Shown piece by piece: positions 1-8,205 of a stretch of 64,000 nt of DNA. Made by a program: the position numbers and the translations under genes. This stretch comes from a bacterium (GTDB lineage Bacteria; Oederibacteriota; CAKKQC01): the NCBI GenBank assembly GCA_919901855.1, contig CAKKQC010000042.1, positions 62,001 through 126,000 on the forward strand, in the 5' to 3' direction. The notes under the pieces were generated by a model. It ran no database searches. It had not been told where the DNA came from and saw nothing but the letters and a program-made list of their open reading frames with translations. Positions within the stretch are counted from its first letter, which is position 1; each line of letters starts with the position of its first letter.

Positions 1-476
1 AGGCAGGTCGGCACGTCCACGAGGTCGTGCGAGTCCGCGCGGAAGAAACCGGCCCGGAGCCCGTTCCGCCCCGCACGGACGGGGAGGATGAGCCGGTTGC
101 GGTAGTGGTACCCGTTGCCCGTCCCACGCAGGGGGGCAACCGCGCCCGCGACACCCAGCGGCTCGAGGAGGTGGCGGAGGATGCGGACCTTGGCGTCCCG
201 CTGGGCCCCGAGCGAGACGTGCTGCCACTGGCACCCGCCGCAGACGCCGAAGACCTCGCACGGAGGGCGGACGCGATCCGGGCCGGGACGGACCAGCTCG
301 ACCGGATGCGCGCGCGCAAAAGTGGCCCGCACTTCCGTAATCCTCACTTTTGCGTGATCGCCGGGCGCCAGCAGCGGCGTGAAGACGACGCGGCCGTCGG
401 GGGCGTGCCCCGTTGTGTCGCCGCCGCCGTACGCGAGCGCCTCCGCGTCGAGCTCGATCTCGTCGCCGGGGGTCAC
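1..476 (-). CDS. rlmD: 23S rRNA (uracil-5-)-methyltransferase, RlmD/RumA family (3' end off the window)
   Basis: This is the first ~158 residues of a TrmA/RumA-type S-adenosylmethionine-dependent methyltransferase that makes 5-methyluridine in 23S rRNA. I translated it from the minus strand. It begins with a TRAM RNA-binding domain (AYGGG near residue 15, then DGRVVF and LAPGD). The iron-sulfur cysteine motif PPCEVFGVCGGCQWQH follows near residues 75-90, then the family-typical YRNRL and GFFRADSHDLVDV. The GTG start lies inside a GTGA overlap with the mltG stop, so it is translationally coupled as the last visible gene of the lpxB operon. The catalytic domain lies beyond position 1. RlmC, RlmD and RlmCD cannot be separated from this fragment. 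Confidence 0.9.
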   Translation of the reverse strand, partial: MTPGDEIELDAEALAYGGGDTTGHAPDGRVVFTPLLAPGDHAKVRITEVRATFARAHPVELVRPGPDRVRPPCEVFGVCGGCQWQHVSLGAQRDAKVRILRHLLEPLGVAGAVAPLRGTGNGYHYRNRLILPVRAGRNGLRAGFFRADSHDLVDVPTC

Positions 477-1501
477 GGCGACGCCGGGCGTCGGGGCGCC
501 GCCGCCGCGCGGAGCTTCGACGCCTTGATCGCGCGCTCGTGCTCCGCGAGCGTCCGCGAGAACTGGTGGCGCCCCGTCCCGTCCTTGCGCGTCACGAAGT
601 ACAGGAAGGGCACCTCGGCGGGCGAAGCCGCGGCCTCGAGGCACGCGAGCCCGGGCGAGCAGATCGGGCCGGGCGGCAGGCCCCGGCGCCGGTAGGTGTT
701 GTAGGGATGATCCACCTGCAGGTCCTTGAGCGTGAGCCGCGCGTCCCAGCGGTTGAGCCCGTAGAGCACGGTGGGGTCCGCCTGAAGCGGCATGCCGCGC
801 TTGAGCCGGTTCCGGAACACGCCGGCGATCACCGGCCGCTCCCCGGGGTCCCGCGCTTCCTTCTCCACGATCGACGCCAGCGTCACGAGCCGGAGCACGT
901 CCAGCCCCCGGGCCTTCGCCTCCTCGAGGAGGGCCTTGGGCACGCGATCGGAGAACCGGCGCGCCATCATGGCCACGATCTGCTCCCCCGTGAACGACTT
1001 CGGGATCAGGTACGTGTCCGGAAAGAGGAAGCCTTCGGCGGACGGACCCGGAATACCGAGCTTCCGGAGCAGCGGACGGCTCATAGCCGCCGTCCGCATG
1101 GAATCCGCCGCGAGGCCCTCCCGGGCGAGCGCATCCGCGATCTGGGGCAGCGCGTCGCCCTCCCGGACGAGGACGCGGTGCAGGTAGACCCGCCCGGCCT
1201 GGAGGGCGTGCAGGACCCGGAGCAGGCTCGCGCGCCGGAACCCGTACTCGCCCGCCAGGAGCGGCCGGCCCGTAACCCGCGCGAGGACGCGGAACCAGAA
1301 CGCGCTCCGGATGAGCCCCGCGGACTCGAGATTACCGGCGATCACGGCCGCGGACGTCCCGGGTGCGAACTCGACGAGCGTGACCCTGGGGCTTCCCGCC
1401 GGGATCAGGAGCACCCAGACGAGGTAGAGGCCGGTCAACGCCCCCGCGGCCGCGGCCACCCACACCCCAGTCCGCCGCTTCGGCTTAGCGTGCCGGCTCA
1501 T
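473..1501 (-). CDS. mltG: Endolytic transglycosylase MltG
   Basis: This 342-residue inner-membrane lytic transglycosylase cuts nascent peptidoglycan strands inside the chain and is thought to end glycan polymerisation. It has one N-terminal membrane anchor (about residues 12-34) and a YceG-type periplasmic domain. Family blocks visible are SAEGFLFPDTY, the catalytic segment LASIVEKEA (Glu near 213-215), LQADPTVLYG, PYNTYRRRGLPPGPI and YFVTRKDGTGRHQFS. I chose the ATG at 1501 because it forms an ATGA overlap with the ruvX stop; an upstream in-frame start would add nine residues. The C-terminal tail is Ala/Arg/Pro-rich. The mltG-ruvX adjacency is common in bacteria. Confidence 0.93.
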   Translation of the reverse strand: MSRHAKPKRRTGVWVAAAAGALTGLYLVWVLLIPAGSPRVTLVEFAPGTSAAVIAGNLESAGLIRSAFWFRVLARVTGRPLLAGEYGFRRASLLRVLHALQAGRVYLHRVLVREGDALPQIADALAREGLAADSMRTAAMSRPLLRKLGIPGPSAEGFLFPDTYLIPKSFTGEQIVAMMARRFSDRVPKALLEEAKARGLDVLRLVTLASIVEKEARDPGERPVIAGVFRNRLKRGMPLQADPTVLYGLNRWDARLTLKDLQVDHPYNTYRRRGLPPGPICSPGLACLEAAASPAEVPFLYFVTRKDGTGRHQFSRTLAEHERAIKASKLRAAAAPRRPASP

Positions 1502-1914
1502 CGGGCCGCCTTCCGGTCGTCGAGCCACGCCTGGAGCAGGACGGCGGCGGCCGCGGCGTCGAGCGAGGCCCGCCGCTTGCGCCGGCGCGCGCCCGCCTCC
1601 AGGAGTTTCTCCTGCGCCACCGCCGTCGTCATTGATTCGTCTCGGAGATGGACGGGCACCCCGCAGGCCTCCCTGAGTTCCCCCGCGAACGCCTCGGCGG
1701 CCGCCTCCAGCGTTCCCGGCCCCCGGCTCCCCCGCGGCCGGCCGACCACGACCTCGCCGGCCGCGTGTTCGGTCACCAGCCGGGCGAGTTCGCGCAGCAG
1801 CCGGTCGCGCGGCACCGCGGGCAGGACGGCGAGCGGACGGGCGAGCGTCGCCGTCTCGTCCGACACCGCGACGCCGATCCGGCGCGTCCCGAAGTCGATC
1901 GCGAGCACCCTCAT
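1498..1914 (-). CDS. ruvX: Putative pre-16S rRNA nuclease / Holliday junction resolvase-like protein RuvX (YqgF)
   Basis: This 138-residue YqgF-family RNase H-fold protein is probably the nuclease maturing the 5' end of 16S rRNA. The fold's acidic residues are in place: Asp7 in AIDFGTRRIGVAVSD, the DESMTT block near residue 92, and the Asp of ASLDAAAAAVLLQ near 119. VVVGRP is the usual second strand. The reading frame stays open for over 120 codons upstream, but the family start is the Met of MRVLAIDFG, whose ATG overlaps the stop of the preceding barrel gene (ATGA). The length is normal for the family. Confidence 0.93.
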   Translation of the reverse strand: MRVLAIDFGTRRIGVAVSDETATLARPLAVLPAVPRDRLLRELARLVTEHAAGEVVVGRPRGSRGPGTLEAAAEAFAGELREACGVPVHLRDESMTTAVAQEKLLEAGARRRKRRASLDAAAAAVLLQAWLDDRKAAR

Positions 1915-3053
1915 CCGATGTCCGCCACCGCGTAGAAGACCGGCCGGCGGGCTGGGTACCGCTCGCCCTGGGCCGCGTAGACCCGGAAGGAGGAACGCGT
2001 GCTCTTGAAGAGGGTGCCGCGCACCCGGGCGCCCAGTCCTCCGCTCCACCGGAACCGCATGCTCCCCCGGAACCAGTCGTCCTGGATGCGGCCGGCCTCG
2101 CCGAAGGCCAGGCAGTCGGCCTCCTCGATGCCGAGCCGCAGGAGCCGGAACGTCATCGTCCACGGAAGCCGGAACGCGTACTCGGTGCCGAGCATGGCCA
2201 GCCCGGGCCCCCGGAACTCCTCGAACCGGTACCCCCGGAGCGCGTCGAGGCCGCCGAGCCCGAAGCTCTCGCGCACGGGAAGGATCGGGGACACGTTCCA
2301 CGCCTGGCCGTACACGCCGCGGACCAGGATCTGGTCGCGTGGCCGGAGGCCGCGGACCCAGGCCCGCACGTCGGAGTCCACCCGGTCGAAGTGGTAGTCG
2401 CCCCCCAGACCCCGGAACGCGTGCCGGAACCGGACCCGGGTCTGGTCCCGCCGCGCGGGCTCGAGCCGCAGGGCTTCCACGAGGTCCGGAACGACGCCGC
2501 CGGCCGTGAACTCGGCGCCCACGGCGTCGATATGCCCCACCTCGGCCGCGGGCGGGTTGTCGAACGGCGCGAGCCGCCAGTACGTGCGCTGGACGTTGAC
2601 GAGCACGGACCCGAACGGCAGGGCCTGCCCGATCCCGACCGGGATCGTCTGCGCCCGTTCCAGGAACTTCTCGTTGAGGTACAGGCGGCCGAGCCCGATC
2701 ACGTCCGACGCGGCCACCTGCACCTGCGTCCCGTCGTGGACGGACAGGGCGTAAGTGATCCAGGTCTCGATGCGGCCGTTCACGAAGTTGTAGTACAGCC
2801 CCATGCGTACGAGCGAGCGCCCGATCGCGTTCTCGACCACGAGGCGGCTGGCCCCGTCGGGCACGACGAGGTCGACCTCCTGTGTGCCATGGAGCGCGAG
2901 CCCCCGGACCTGCATGCGCGAGATCGATTCACCGAACAGGCCGGTCGAGGACAGCCCGGGAAAGACCGAGAGCGTCGTCGACGGAGAGGCCGGAGCCTCC
3001 AGCACCGTGGCAGACAGCGAAACCGCGCCGAAGAGGAGCGCCGGCAGGATCAT
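1911..3053 (-). CDS. Omp85/BamA-type outer-membrane beta-barrel protein without POTRA domains
   Basis: This 380-residue exported protein has an N-terminal signal sequence (about residues 1-20) and a C-terminal surface-antigen (D15/Omp85) barrel. The best evidence is the barrel signature near residues 285-315: SFGLGGLDALRGYRFEEF followed by RGPGLAMLGTEYAFRLP, matching the GG..LRGY....RG....EYRF pattern of BamA, TamA and FhaC. There is no room for POTRA repeats, so this is a barrel-only member and not the main BamA. The last residues (AVADIG) lack the terminal aromatic of most substrates. It lies between lpxK/GT39 and ruvX with ATGA overlaps on both sides. A role in surface glycolipid or protein handling is inference. 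Confidence 0.72.
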   Translation of the reverse strand: MILPALLFGAVSLSATVLEAPASPSTTLSVFPGLSSTGLFGESISRMQVRGLALHGTQEVDLVVPDGASRLVVENAIGRSLVRMGLYYNFVNGRIETWITYALSVHDGTQVQVAASDVIGLGRLYLNEKFLERAQTIPVGIGQALPFGSVLVNVQRTYWRLAPFDNPPAAEVGHIDAVGAEFTAGGVVPDLVEALRLEPARRDQTRVRFRHAFRGLGGDYHFDRVDSDVRAWVRGLRPRDQILVRGVYGQAWNVSPILPVRESFGLGGLDALRGYRFEEFRGPGLAMLGTEYAFRLPWTMTFRLLRLGIEEADCLAFGEAGRIQDDWFRGSMRFRWSGGLGARVRGTLFKSTRSSFRVYAAQGERYPARRPVFYAVADIG

Positions 3054-5080
3054 GGCGTGTCTCCGGGCATGGGCAGAGGTCGGACCCGGACCCGCGGCGG
3101 CACAACCCGGTAGACGCCGAGGAGCATGCCGTCGGGGCGCGCCTCGCGGACGGGCTCGAGACGGCGCTCCCAGAAGCCCCTAAGCACGGCGCGGTCCCGG
3201 AGCGTCCAGGTGTACGGCCCGAACTTCTCCCGGAAATACGCCGCACCGCCCTGATGGAAGAACACGCACGAGATCCGGTGCTGCCGGAAGCTCACCGCCA
3301 GCCGGGCCGCGGAACCCGACGCGGTCACCCACGCCTCGAGCGGCGGCGTGTCGAACATCGACGGATACCAGGCGCGCGCGCGAACGAAGGGCGCCTTTAC
3401 GTCGCCGACGACGAGTAGGCTGCCCGTACCCGCCGCCACCCCCGCGACGCGCAGGGCCGGCACGTAGACCTGCGAGGGCGCGAGCAGGAATCCGGCGTAG
3501 GCGTCGCGGGGCACCGCGCCCCAGAGGACGGCCCCGGGGTTGAGCGCCCTACCGGTCTCGGACGCCACGAACGGGACCGTGGCGAGCGCGCCGGCCGCCA
3601 CCGCCCAGCGCACGGCCGTGCCGGACCGGCTCGCCAGTCCCGAGGCTGCGACGCCCGCGAGCGCGCAGACCGCGGGCCAGAGGGGCAGGGCGAACCGGGG
3701 ATCGCGAGCCGTCCAGAGCCAGCAGAGCCAGCCGGCGGCGGCGAACAGGCCGAGCCGCGCGGCCGCGCAAGGCGAGGGAGAGCGCACCCACAGGAACGCG
3801 GGGAGGAGCGCGAGCGCGAACGGCCCGAATGCGGCGGCGGACCCGCGGTCGTGCATGATCATGCGCCACGGCGCCGCGACGCGAGACAAGAGATCCGGAT
3901 ACTGGAGGTTGAAGCTGTTCGCCTCGCTCATGTCCTTGGCGTACGCGGCGGCGTTCGCCGCGGTCCAACCCAGCCCGCCAAACCACCCCCACGCGAACGG
4001 GTAAACGGGGTTCCCGGTCAGCACCCAGGCCTTCACCAGCCACGGCGCCAACGGGACCACCGCGGCGGCGAACAGGAGCGCGACCGACGCGATCCGGGAG
4101 GCTCTACGGGGCGGCCCGGACCGGTCCGCGAGGATGAGCACGACCGCCCCCCCGACCAGTGCGTACCCTCCCGTCAGTTTCGCGGCGGCCGCGCAGCCAA
4201 ACAACAGACCGGCCACGACGACGGCCCAGGACGCGCGCCGGCCCAGTATCCACCAGGCGCCCGCGGCCGCGGCGAGGGCGACGCCCAGATCGACGTTCGC
4301 CTTCGCCATCTGGGTCGCCACCATGGGACTGGCGGCGAAACAGACGGCCGCCCATCCTCCCGCGGCCCTCCCGCCGAGCCGGGCGCCCAGGTGCGCCGCC
4401 ACCCCGATCGTCCCCAGCCCGAACGTGAACGACAGGAGCTTGGCGGCTAGATCGCCGCCGCCGGATGCCAGCGCGAGGAGGTAGCTCATCTGCACCGCGA
4501 GCGGAAAGTCCGTGAACATCATGTGGTCGAGGCGGACGATCCGGTGCAGCCCGAGGTAAAGCCCGGGGGCCCCGAGGTGATACGCGAGCGCGTCGTAGGT
4601 CACTTCGGGCACGAGCGCGCCCGGCAGGGCCGCGAGCGCGACGAGGCCCGCCAACCAAGAAGCCCACCGCGGCATTCCGGGAGGAGCGAGCGCGAGGTCG
4701 CGCGGAATGCCGCCTCCGATGGCGAGGGCGACGACGACGGCGACCAGCAGGGACGGCTGGAGCAGACCCAGGAGGCCGAGGCCGAGAACGAGCGCGCCGA
4801 CGACGCCCAGCCCGAGCGGAATCGAAGCCAGCCAGGCGGGCCCCCCCGCCCGGACGATCCGGGCCACGACTCCCCCCGCCCCCCGGATCGCGAGCAGGAT
4901 CAGCCCGGCGGTTAGCGCGGCCCGGCCCGCGGTCATCCACGCGGCCGCGATGTCGACGGCGTGCAGGGTCAGGCCGCGGGCCCCGAAGGCCGCGACCACG
5001 GCAGCCGGATCCACCCGGAACGCCGGCCAGTAGCAGGCGAACACGACCGCCGTCCAGCCGAGGACGAACGCGCCGCCCAC
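3050..5080 (-). CDS. Multi-pass membrane glycosyltransferase, GT39/ArnT-like (GT-C fold)
   Basis: This 676-residue protein has about a dozen hydrophobic segments and a soluble C-terminal third. It resembles GT-C enzymes that move sugars from lipid-phosphate donors. The first large loop carries VPEVTYDALAYHLGAPGLY, the likely acidic catalytic loop, and VLTGNPVYPFAWGW occurs mid-protein. The GTG start at 5080 shares one base with the lpxK TAG stop; the frame is open upstream only as antisense noise. A paralogue with the same (Y/V)DxLxYHLGAP loop is at 60328-62631. Acceptor and donor are unknown; the lpx-gene context suggests lipid A or core modification. Confidence 0.75.
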   Translation of the reverse strand: MGGAFVLGWTAVVFACYWPAFRVDPAAVVAAFGARGLTLHAVDIAAAWMTAGRAALTAGLILLAIRGAGGVVARIVRAGGPAWLASIPLGLGVVGALVLGLGLLGLLQPSLLVAVVVALAIGGGIPRDLALAPPGMPRWASWLAGLVALAALPGALVPEVTYDALAYHLGAPGLYLGLHRIVRLDHMMFTDFPLAVQMSYLLALASGGGDLAAKLLSFTFGLGTIGVAAHLGARLGGRAAGGWAAVCFAASPMVATQMAKANVDLGVALAAAAGAWWILGRRASWAVVVAGLLFGCAAAAKLTGGYALVGGAVVLILADRSGPPRRASRIASVALLFAAAVVPLAPWLVKAWVLTGNPVYPFAWGWFGGLGWTAANAAAYAKDMSEANSFNLQYPDLLSRVAAPWRMIMHDRGSAAAFGPFALALLPAFLWVRSPSPCAAARLGLFAAAGWLCWLWTARDPRFALPLWPAVCALAGVAASGLASRSGTAVRWAVAAGALATVPFVASETGRALNPGAVLWGAVPRDAYAGFLLAPSQVYVPALRVAGVAAGTGSLLVVGDVKAPFVRARAWYPSMFDTPPLEAWVTASGSAARLAVSFRQHRISCVFFHQGGAAYFREKFGPYTWTLRDRAVLRGFWERRLEPVREARPDGMLLGVYRVVPPRVRVRPLPMPGDTP

Positions 5081-6291
5081 TACCGCCTCCGGCGGCGGCG
5101 GCGACGGGGACCGGGTCCGCCTTCTTCGAGCGGCCCGGGGTCGATCCCGGTTCCCGCCGGGGGCAGGGGGGCCGGGCGCGCCGCCCGTTCCGGGCGGACC
5201 CGGACGAGGCGCTCGAGAGCCTCCCCGAACTGCGCGCGCTCCCCGTCGGTCGCAAACCGGAGCTGGAGCTGGGCCACGAGCACGGGCACCGCGGAGCGAG
5301 CGGGAAGAGGCAGGCGCACGGCGTCCTTGGCGGTCGTCACGACCGCGTCGGCGCCGACCCGGACGGCCTCGTCCATGACCCGGGCCACTTCGGCCGGAGT
5401 CCAGCGGTGGTGGTCGGGCCGCACGCACGAGGCCGCGAGCCGACCGCCGCAGCTTTGAAGCTTGGCCTCGAACGGCCACGGGTCCGCGATCCCGGCCATC
5501 GCGAGCACCGTCCGCCCTTTCAGCCACCCGACCGGGCGGACGGCGGATGGCGCGGTCACATCCGTGAATCCCGTGAGCCAGTGATCGGCGCTGACGAGCA
5601 GGGCGCCGGGGGCGCGGGCGCGGAGGGACTCCTCGAGCCGGCGCCGCGCCTCGTCCCCGATCCGCGGATGCGTGAGCACGATGATGTCCGCCTCGCCGAA
5701 TCCTCGCAGCGGCTCGCGCAGGCTTCCCGCCGGGAGGAGCGCGCCACCCCCCCACGGGTCGGTCGCCTTCACGGCCAGGATCCGCAGCGCCCCGGGGAAC
5801 CGTGCCCGCTGCTGGAAGCCGTCGTCGAGGATGACCGACCGCGCGCCGAGCCGGTCCACGGCCAGCCGCGCCGCGGCGACGCGGTCGCGGCCGACGACGA
5901 CGGGGACGCCCGGCAGGTGGCGGGCCATCATCACCGGCTCGTCCCCCGCGGCCCCCGCGCCGAGGTGGATCCCCAGAGCATCCGCGACGACGGCGGGGTC
6001 CGCGGCCCGCCGGCCGCCGTAGCCGCGCGAGACGATGACCGGCTTCGCCCCGAGCTGGCGCAGCCGCTCGGCGACCGCGATCGTGATCGGGGTCTTGCCC
6101 GTGCCGCCGATGGTCAGATTGCCGACGAGCACGACGGGAACGTCGCGGCCGAACTTCGGCAGCCGGCGCCGCCAGGCGCGGTCAAGGGCCGCCGCCGCGC
6201 CGTAGGCCCACGAGGCCGGGAGCAGGACGGCATGCAGGACCCGCCCGCCCGCGCCCTCGCGCCGCCACGCCGCCCGGAGCAGCCGCTCCAT
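5080..6291 (-). CDS. lpxK: Tetraacyldisaccharide 4'-kinase LpxK
   Basis: LpxK phosphorylates the 4' position of the lipid A disaccharide at the inner membrane. This 403-residue copy has the P-loop VGNLTIGGTGKTP near residue 55, IVSRGYGGR, LDDGFQQR and the C-terminal TTAKDAVRLP. The N-terminus (MERLLRAAW then SWAYGAAAALDRAWRR) matches the family's membrane-binding helix. The ATG at 6291 shares one base with the waaA stop (TGATG). It is about 75 residues longer than the E. coli enzyme because of a low-complexity Pro/Gly/Arg tail ending in eight arginines; that tail is probably dispensable. Confidence 0.95.
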   Translation of the reverse strand: MERLLRAAWRREGAGGRVLHAVLLPASWAYGAAAALDRAWRRRLPKFGRDVPVVLVGNLTIGGTGKTPITIAVAERLRQLGAKPVIVSRGYGGRRAADPAVVADALGIHLGAGAAGDEPVMMARHLPGVPVVVGRDRVAAARLAVDRLGARSVILDDGFQQRARFPGALRILAVKATDPWGGGALLPAGSLREPLRGFGEADIIVLTHPRIGDEARRRLEESLRARAPGALLVSADHWLTGFTDVTAPSAVRPVGWLKGRTVLAMAGIADPWPFEAKLQSCGGRLAASCVRPDHHRWTPAEVARVMDEAVRVGADAVVTTAKDAVRLPLPARSAVPVLVAQLQLRFATDGERAQFGEALERLVRVRPERAARPAPLPPAGTGIDPGPLEEGGPGPRRRRRRRR

Positions 6292-7517
6292 CAGACCCAC
6301 CCCCCGCGCACGAGGAAGGCGACCGCCCGCCGCGCGGCCCCCTGCCGGGTGCGCACGTACCGCCGCGCGCGCGCGCCTGCCGCTCTGGCGGCCCCGGGCC
6401 GCCCGAGCAGGGCGAGGAGCCGCGCCGCCATCGCTCCGGCGCCGCCCACGCGCCACCCGCCGCCCGCGCGGACGAGCCCCTCCGCGTACTCGCGCACGTT
6501 CGCCGTGTGCGGGCCGAATAGCACGGGCACGCCCGCGATCGCGGGCTCGAGCACGTTGTGGCCCCCGACCGGCACCAGCGTCCCGCCCACGAACGCCACC
6601 GCCGCGAGCCGGTAAACGGCGGCGAGCTCGCCGATCGTGTCCAGGATGAGCACCGTATGGGGTCGGATGACCCCGGTGCTGCGCCGGGCCGGAACGAACC
6701 CCGCTGCGCGCACGAGCTTCTCCACCTCGGGCACCCGGGCCAGGTGCCGGGGGGCTAGGCAGAGCCGGACGTCCGGATGCCGCCGCCGGACCGCGCCGTA
6801 GGCCTCGAGCAGGATCGACTCCTCGCCCGGCCGGGTCGAGCCCGCCACGATCCACCGGCCGCGCGGAAAGCCCCGGGGCGGCGACGCCGGCGCCAGCGCG
6901 TCGACCTTGAGGTTGCCGGTCACGACGACCCGGTCCGGGCGCGCGCCCAACCGGATCACGCGGCGCGCATCCACGGACGAGATCACGGCCAGCCCCGCGA
7001 ACCGCGAGAGGAAGCTCCGCATCAGGGGCGCCGCCAGCCGGTACGCGCCCCAGGAGCGGTCCGAGATCCGGCCGTTGAGCCAAATGACCGGGCACCGGGC
7101 CGCGGCGCCCCCCAGCCAGACGGGCCACAGCTCGGTCTCGGCCACGATGAGGGCCTTCGGCGCGGCGCGGTCGAGCCAGCGCCGGGCCGGCCCGGGAGCG
7201 TCGAGCGGCGCCTGCACCACGGGCACGCGGAACAGGGCCTGCGCCCGCCGCCGGCCAGTCAGCGTCATCACCGAGATCGCGATCCTCTTCCGCCGGCGCG
7301 CGGCCAACTCGCGGATGAACGGCGCGAGCGCGGTCACCTCGCCCACCGAGGCCGCATGGATCCAGACCGCGCCCCGCGGGATCCCGGCCGGCAGGTACCC
7401 GAGCCGTTCCCGCATGCTCGCCCCCGCCTCGCCAGGCCGCAGAGCCAGGAGCCGTAGTGCCGGCCACGCGAGCGCGTAAGCGGCGCGGCCGAGCGCGGTG
7501 TAGCTACGGCGCATCAT
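6291..7517 (-). CDS. waaA: 3-deoxy-D-manno-octulosonic acid (Kdo) transferase WaaA
   Basis: This 408-residue GT30 enzyme transfers Kdo from CMP-Kdo to lipid IVA. Diagnostic blocks are WIHAASVGEVTAL (residues 52-64), IVAETELWPVWL with the catalytic-site Glu, ITGNLKVD-type VVTGNLKVDAL, IVAGSTRPGEE, and GGTLVPVGGHNVLEPA. The N-terminal helix is the usual membrane anchor. Whether it adds one, two or more Kdo residues cannot be read from sequence; a Kdo-kinase-like gene at 41485 suggests a mono-Kdo core. It starts 13 nt after the acyltransferase stop; two adjacent ATGs (7517, 7514) are possible starts. Confidence 0.95.
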   Translation of the reverse strand: MMRRSYTALGRAAYALAWPALRLLALRPGEAGASMRERLGYLPAGIPRGAVWIHAASVGEVTALAPFIRELAARRRKRIAISVMTLTGRRRAQALFRVPVVQAPLDAPGPARRWLDRAAPKALIVAETELWPVWLGGAAARCPVIWLNGRISDRSWGAYRLAAPLMRSFLSRFAGLAVISSVDARRVIRLGARPDRVVVTGNLKVDALAPASPPRGFPRGRWIVAGSTRPGEESILLEAYGAVRRRHPDVRLCLAPRHLARVPEVEKLVRAAGFVPARRSTGVIRPHTVLILDTIGELAAVYRLAAVAFVGGTLVPVGGHNVLEPAIAGVPVLFGPHTANVREYAEGLVRAGGGWRVGGAGAMAARLLALLGRPGAARAAGARARRYVRTRQGAARRAVAFLVRGGWV

Positions 7518-7530
7518 GCCGGGTCCGCCA

Positions 7531-8205
7531 TCATCGTCCGACCCGCCGTCCCGCCTCGGCCGTGAGCTCCCGCAGAACCATCTCGAGCTTCAGGCGGTCG
7601 CGCTCGTGCGCCCCCGCGTCCCGGCCCGCTTCGAGCCGGATCGGATCGCCCTCGACGATCTCGACCCGGCAGAAGGGCACGGGGAACTGGAGCCGGTCCC
7701 AGCTCCCGGCCCGGATTCGCCACGCCGCCGCGCCCCCGACCGGGATGATCGGGGCCCCGGCGCGCCGCGCGAGCACGAGCGCGCCGTCGCCCGCCCGGTG
7801 GCGGGGTCCTTTCGGCCCGTCGGGCGTCACGATCATGATCCGGCCGCTCCGGATCTCGGCCGCCATCTCCGCGAGCGCGCGAACGCCCCCGCTCGTCGAG
7901 GAGCCGCGGATGACGTGGAGCCCGAGCTTCGTGACCGCGCGCGCCATCGCCTCGGCGTCCGGATGCCGGCTCACGAGGACGCCATATGGAAAGCGGCGAC
8001 CGATCAGGGATACGCACATGATCAGGAGCTGGTCGTGCCAGAACGCGAGGACCGCCGACGCCGGGACGCCCCGGTTCTCGCGCCAGTGCCAGCGCCCCGC
8101 GACTCTTGGACGCAGGGTCAGCCCCCAGAGCCGGATGAACGCGGCACCCAGCGTGGGCGCCACCGCGTTCGCGACCGACCGGAGCGCGTGGAGAACGGGC
8201 TTCAT
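7531..8205 (-). CDS. DUF374/LPLAT-family acyltransferase, lipid A-associated
   Basis: This 224-residue protein belongs to the lysophospholipid-acyltransferase-like DUF374 family, often placed beside lpxB and waaA. The acyltransferase-like motif is AFWHDQLLIM (His/Asp near residue 55), followed by VIRGSSTSGGVRAL and the DGPKGPRHRAG loop. The likely role is acylation of a lipid A precursor in place of LpxL/LpxM, which are not seen here; this is inference. Its ATG overlaps the lpxB stop (ATGA). The frame is open far upstream through lpxB in another phase, so this internal start is well supported by family alignment. Confidence 0.85.
   Translation of the reverse strand: MKPVLHALRSVANAVAPTLGAAFIRLWGLTLRPRVAGRWHWRENRGVPASAVLAFWHDQLLIMCVSLIGRRFPYGVLVSRHPDAEAMARAVTKLGLHVIRGSSTSGGVRALAEMAAEIRSGRIMIVTPDGPKGPRHRAGDGALVLARRAGAPIIPVGGAAAWRIRAGSWDRLQFPVPFCRVEIVEGDPIRLEAGRDAGAHERDRLKLEMVLRELTAEAGRRVGR

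Noticed and set aside
413-2008. A 531-residue plus-strand frame across mltG and ruvX
   Set aside because: Low-complexity Arg/Pro composition and fully opposite to recognised genes.
5080-5110. CGG-type trinucleotide repeat giving an eight-arginine LpxK tail
   Set aside because: Probably ordinary low complexity in GC-rich DNA; no functional claim is justified.
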